Part shown: piece by piece, positions 5,561-5,673 of the stretch
Layout: every line of letters starts with the position of its first letter
Numbering within the stretch: the stretch's first letter is position 1
Assembly (NCBI GenBank): GCA_046706185.1
Contig: JBJKPR010000031.1
Span: forward strand, 1-5,673
Direction of reading: 5' to 3'
Length of the DNA stretch: 5,673 bases
DNA from: JAJZXY01 sp046706185
GTDB taxonomy: Archaea; Thermoplasmatota; Thermoplasmata; Sysuiplasmatales; Sysuiplasmataceae
The notes under the pieces: generated by a model
Seen by the model: only the letters and a program-made list of their open reading frames with translations
Told to the model about the DNA's origin: nothing
Databases searched by the model: none
Translations under genes and position numbers: made by a program

Positions 5561-5673
5561 ATGTCTGCACAGCAAACCAGTGTTTCAAAAGTGCCTGGTG
5601 AAGAAAGACGTGAAGAAGGAGATTACCTTACAGTGATAGACAACAGGACAGGGAAAGAATACAAGGTTCCCAT
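5561..5673 (+). CDS. probable citrate synthase, N-terminal 37 residues (partial)
   Basis: The ORF runs off the window after ATG 5561. After a variable, charged lead of about 22 residues it reads LTVIDNRTGKEYKVP, which matches the small N-terminal beta segment (DNRTGK-x-Y-x-x-PI) of the longer, bacterial-style citrate synthases. That enzyme condenses oxaloacetate with acetyl-CoA at the entry to the citric acid cycle. The catalytic histidines and aspartate lie beyond the window, so the call rests on this one motif. AAGGAG (5544-5549) lies 11 bases upstream, followed by AGG. TACAATAG (5530-5537) is about 27 bases before the ATG and could serve as a TATA-like box. It is downstream of the 97-residue gene after a 190-base gap, so it probably has its own promoter. 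Confidence 0.7.
   Translation, partial: MSAQQTSVSKVPGEERREEGDYLTVIDNRTGKEYKVP

Noticed and set aside
5371..5601. 76-codon plus-strand ORF just after the 97-residue gene
   Set aside because: It starts immediately after a stop but has no ribosome site and runs 41 bases into the citrate synthase start in another frame.

Overview
The window looks archaeal and most resembles a moderately GC-rich member of the Thermoplasmata. Arginine codons are largely AGA/AGG. TTTATAG-type TATA boxes sit in the intergenic gaps. Two small genes carry GGTGAT-type Shine-Dalgarno sites. The 97-residue protein has a look I associate with Thermoplasmata conserved hypotheticals. No rRNA or tRNA is present, so this placement is an inference.

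Layout. Positions 1-51 hold the last codons of an upstream gene; its TGA overlaps the ATG of an MFS transporter (51-1307, +), probably one operon. Converging on it after a 58-bp gap is the dominant gene (1366-3891, -). It encodes an 841-residue soluble HerA/VirD4-TraG-type P-loop ATPase that also carries a C-terminal winged-helix-like segment and a PD-(D/E)XK-like nuclease segment. Upstream of it, on the same strand, are a possible short leader ORF (3857-4111) and a well-formed promoter (TTTATAG box plus a 14-bp perfect palindrome). Next comes a poorly annotated gap of about 960 bp (4112-5076). On its minus strand it hides a 58-residue, eight-cysteine zinc-ribbon-like protein with a GTG start (4349-4525). 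It also holds a plus-strand TATA box at 4633-4640 followed by about 400 bp with no convincing gene. The right end carries a 97-residue small protein with a Pcc1-like predicted topology (5077-5370, +) and the first 37 codons of what is probably citrate synthase (5561 onward, +).

How the parts fit. The MFS transporter, the 97-residue protein and the citrate synthase look like ordinary chromosomal genes. The part worth attention is the minus-strand block. A DNA-pumping ATPase fused to a nuclease-like module, with no membrane anchor and no relaxase or pilus genes visible, lies beside an orphan cysteine-rich microprotein and two TATA boxes, each close to a TTAC(N1-2)GTAA palindrome. This could be a domesticated conjugation ATPase, a DNA-processing factor comparable to HerA-NurA, or a single-polypeptide defence or mobile-element protein. 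The window alone cannot decide among these.
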